Source: CBDCYS01 sp965226245
Lineage (GTDB): Bacteria; Acidobacteriota; Terriglobia; Bryobacterales; UBA6623
DNA: 64,000 nucleotides
Direction: 5' to 3'
Assembly (NCBI GenBank): GCA_965226245.1
Contig: CBDDCL010000015.1
Span: forward strand, 310,001 to 374,000
This document shows, in pieces, positions 63,091 through 64,000 of this stretch. The translations under genes and the position numbers were made by a program. The notes below the pieces were generated by a model. That model did not search any database and was not told where the DNA came from. It was given only the letters and a program-made list of their open reading frames with translations. The number at the start of each line of letters is the position of its first letter. Within the stretch, counting starts at the first letter, position 1.

Positions 63091-64000
63091 ATGGCAACCC
63101 CAGCCGCAAAGCTCGACCAGCAATCGTCGGAAATGCTCACGATCGTGCGCGAGCTGCTGAGGGAGCTAGGCTCCCGCCAGGCCGCGCAAAACGTCACGAT
63201 CGATTCCTCATTCGACCGCGATCTCGGTCTCGGAAGCCTCGAGCGGGTCGAGCTTCTTGTCCGGGCGGAAAAGCGTTTCAACTGCCGCCTGCCCGACGAA
63301 ATCGCCCAGCGAGCCCAGACCCCGGCGGAATGGATCGAGGCTCTCTCAAACGGCGGGCAGGTGCAAACCAAGCCGGAGCGCTTCCCGATCGAGCCATCAA
63401 GCGATGCTCCGCCGCCGCCCGCGGAGTGCAAAACGTTCGTGGACGTACTGCGCACCCAAGCCGGCACAGAGCCCGACCGAATCCAAATCCACCTATTGGA
63501 AGGCGACTCGGGCCAAACGATCACTTACGCGCAACTTCTCGAGCGTTCCCAGCAAGTCGCCGCGGGGCTGCTCGAGGCGGGCCTCAAGCGCAACGACACG
63601 GTAGCCATCATGCTGCCGACCGGCGAGGACTTCTTCTACTCATTCTTGGGGACCATGCTGGCGGGCGGCATCGCGGTGCCAATCTATCCGCCGGCGCGTC
63701 CCGACAAGATTGAAGAATATGTTCGGCGCCAGGTCCAAATCCTGGCGAACGCCGAGGTGCGGTTTCTCATTTCGTTTGAGCGGGTCAGGGCCGTCTCCCA
63801 GGTGATGCGGCTGAGCCTGCCGGCGCTGTGGGAAGTTACCACGGTAGCGGCCTTGCGACAACGCGGCATGGGTGCTCCAGGGTCCGATGTCCAGCCAGCC
63901 GACAGCTACTTCATTCAGTACACGTCCGGGAGCACGGGCAACCCCAAAGGGGTCGTCCTCAGTCACTCCAACGTCCTGGCCAACGTGAAGGGCATCGGCT
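63091..64000 (+). CDS. ACP fused to fatty acyl-AMP ligase (3' end outside window)
   Basis: At least 303 residues. Residues 1-90 are an acyl carrier domain: MLTIVRELLRELGSRQAAQNVTIDSSFDRDLGLGSLERVELLVRAEKRF with the phosphopantetheine Ser in GLGSLERVE. After a Pro-rich linker, residues about 115 on are an AMP-forming ligase of the FAAL/long-chain type: TYAQLLERSQQVAAGLLEAGLKRNDTVAIMLPTGEDFFYSFLGTMLAGGIAVPIYPPARPDKIEEYVRR and the P-loop YTSGSTGNPKGVVLSHSNVLANV. It would activate a fatty acid as acyl-AMP and load it on a carrier. ACP before the ligase is less usual than after it. Probably works with the reductase upstream. Confidence 0.88.
   Translation, partial: MATPAAKLDQQSSEMLTIVRELLRELGSRQAAQNVTIDSSFDRDLGLGSLERVELLVRAEKRFNCRLPDEIAQRAQTPAEWIEALSNGGQVQTKPERFPIEPSSDAPPPPAECKTFVDVLRTQAGTEPDRIQIHLLEGDSGQTITYAQLLERSQQVAAGLLEAGLKRNDTVAIMLPTGEDFFYSFLGTMLAGGIAVPIYPPARPDKIEEYVRRQVQILANAEVRFLISFERVRAVSQVMRLSLPALWEVTTVAALRQRGMGAPGSDVQPADSYFIQYTSGSTGNPKGVVLSHSNVLANVKGIG

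Overview
This 64-kb window is a GC-rich bacterial chromosome segment. No rRNA, tRNA or CRISPR array was seen. The gene types (Ser/Thr kinases fused to TolB-like and TPR domains, Flp/TadE pilus genes, several YVTN/SMP-30 propellers, a caa3/aa3-type oxidase operon with two subunit III genes, and many short palindromic repeats between genes) suggest an Acidobacteriota member of the Bryobacter/Solibacter kind. That placement is inference from gene content, not from a marker alignment.

Layout. 0-2.25 kb: Tad pilus pseudopilin (TadE-like) genes, a stand-alone receiver protein and a decayed TadE copy. 2.2-5 kb: truncated sulfatase, SAM methyltransferase, Tat-exported SMP-30 protein. 5-12.2 kb: CitD-CitE fusion, small membrane protein, mtnA, CPBP protease and uvrA, separated by palindromic repeats. 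12.4-20 kb: accessory zone with two identical-looking IS1595-type insertions, a frameshifted propeller and a matrixin/peptidase-S74 gene broken by a frameshift and an IS. 20-25.7 kb: LysM-rich lytic transglycosylase, ISNCY element, O-methyltransferase. 25.7-26.8 kb: gene-free stretch with a promoter-hairpin-terminator unit that looks like a small RNA gene. 26.8-38.9 kb: core block dxr, rseP, ompH-like, then rimP-nusA-infB-ylxP-rbfA, with rbfA continuing in frame into apbE; a decayed kinase gene lies between the two halves. 39-45 kb: three complete and one partial Flp pilin genes, two more IS1595 copies, nested IS relics that truncated a vapBC pair, and yceH. 45-52.5 kb: cytochrome c, propeller and the coxBAC operon. 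52.5-60.5 kb: PIN relic, XRE regulator, DinG-type helicase, kinase-TPR receptor plus a relic of a second one, and an IS1595 relative joined to an IS1634 relic. 60.7-64 kb: an intact vapBC pair directly followed by a fatty acyl reductase and an ACP-acyl-AMP ligase that runs off the window.

The core blocks serve isoprenoid synthesis, envelope protein quality control, transcription/translation and aerobic respiration. The accessory parts are dominated by recent IS1595 spread (four same-orientation copies differing by one residue in one of them), older IS remains, and at least seven dispersed short repeat families. Many genes here are visibly broken by these events.
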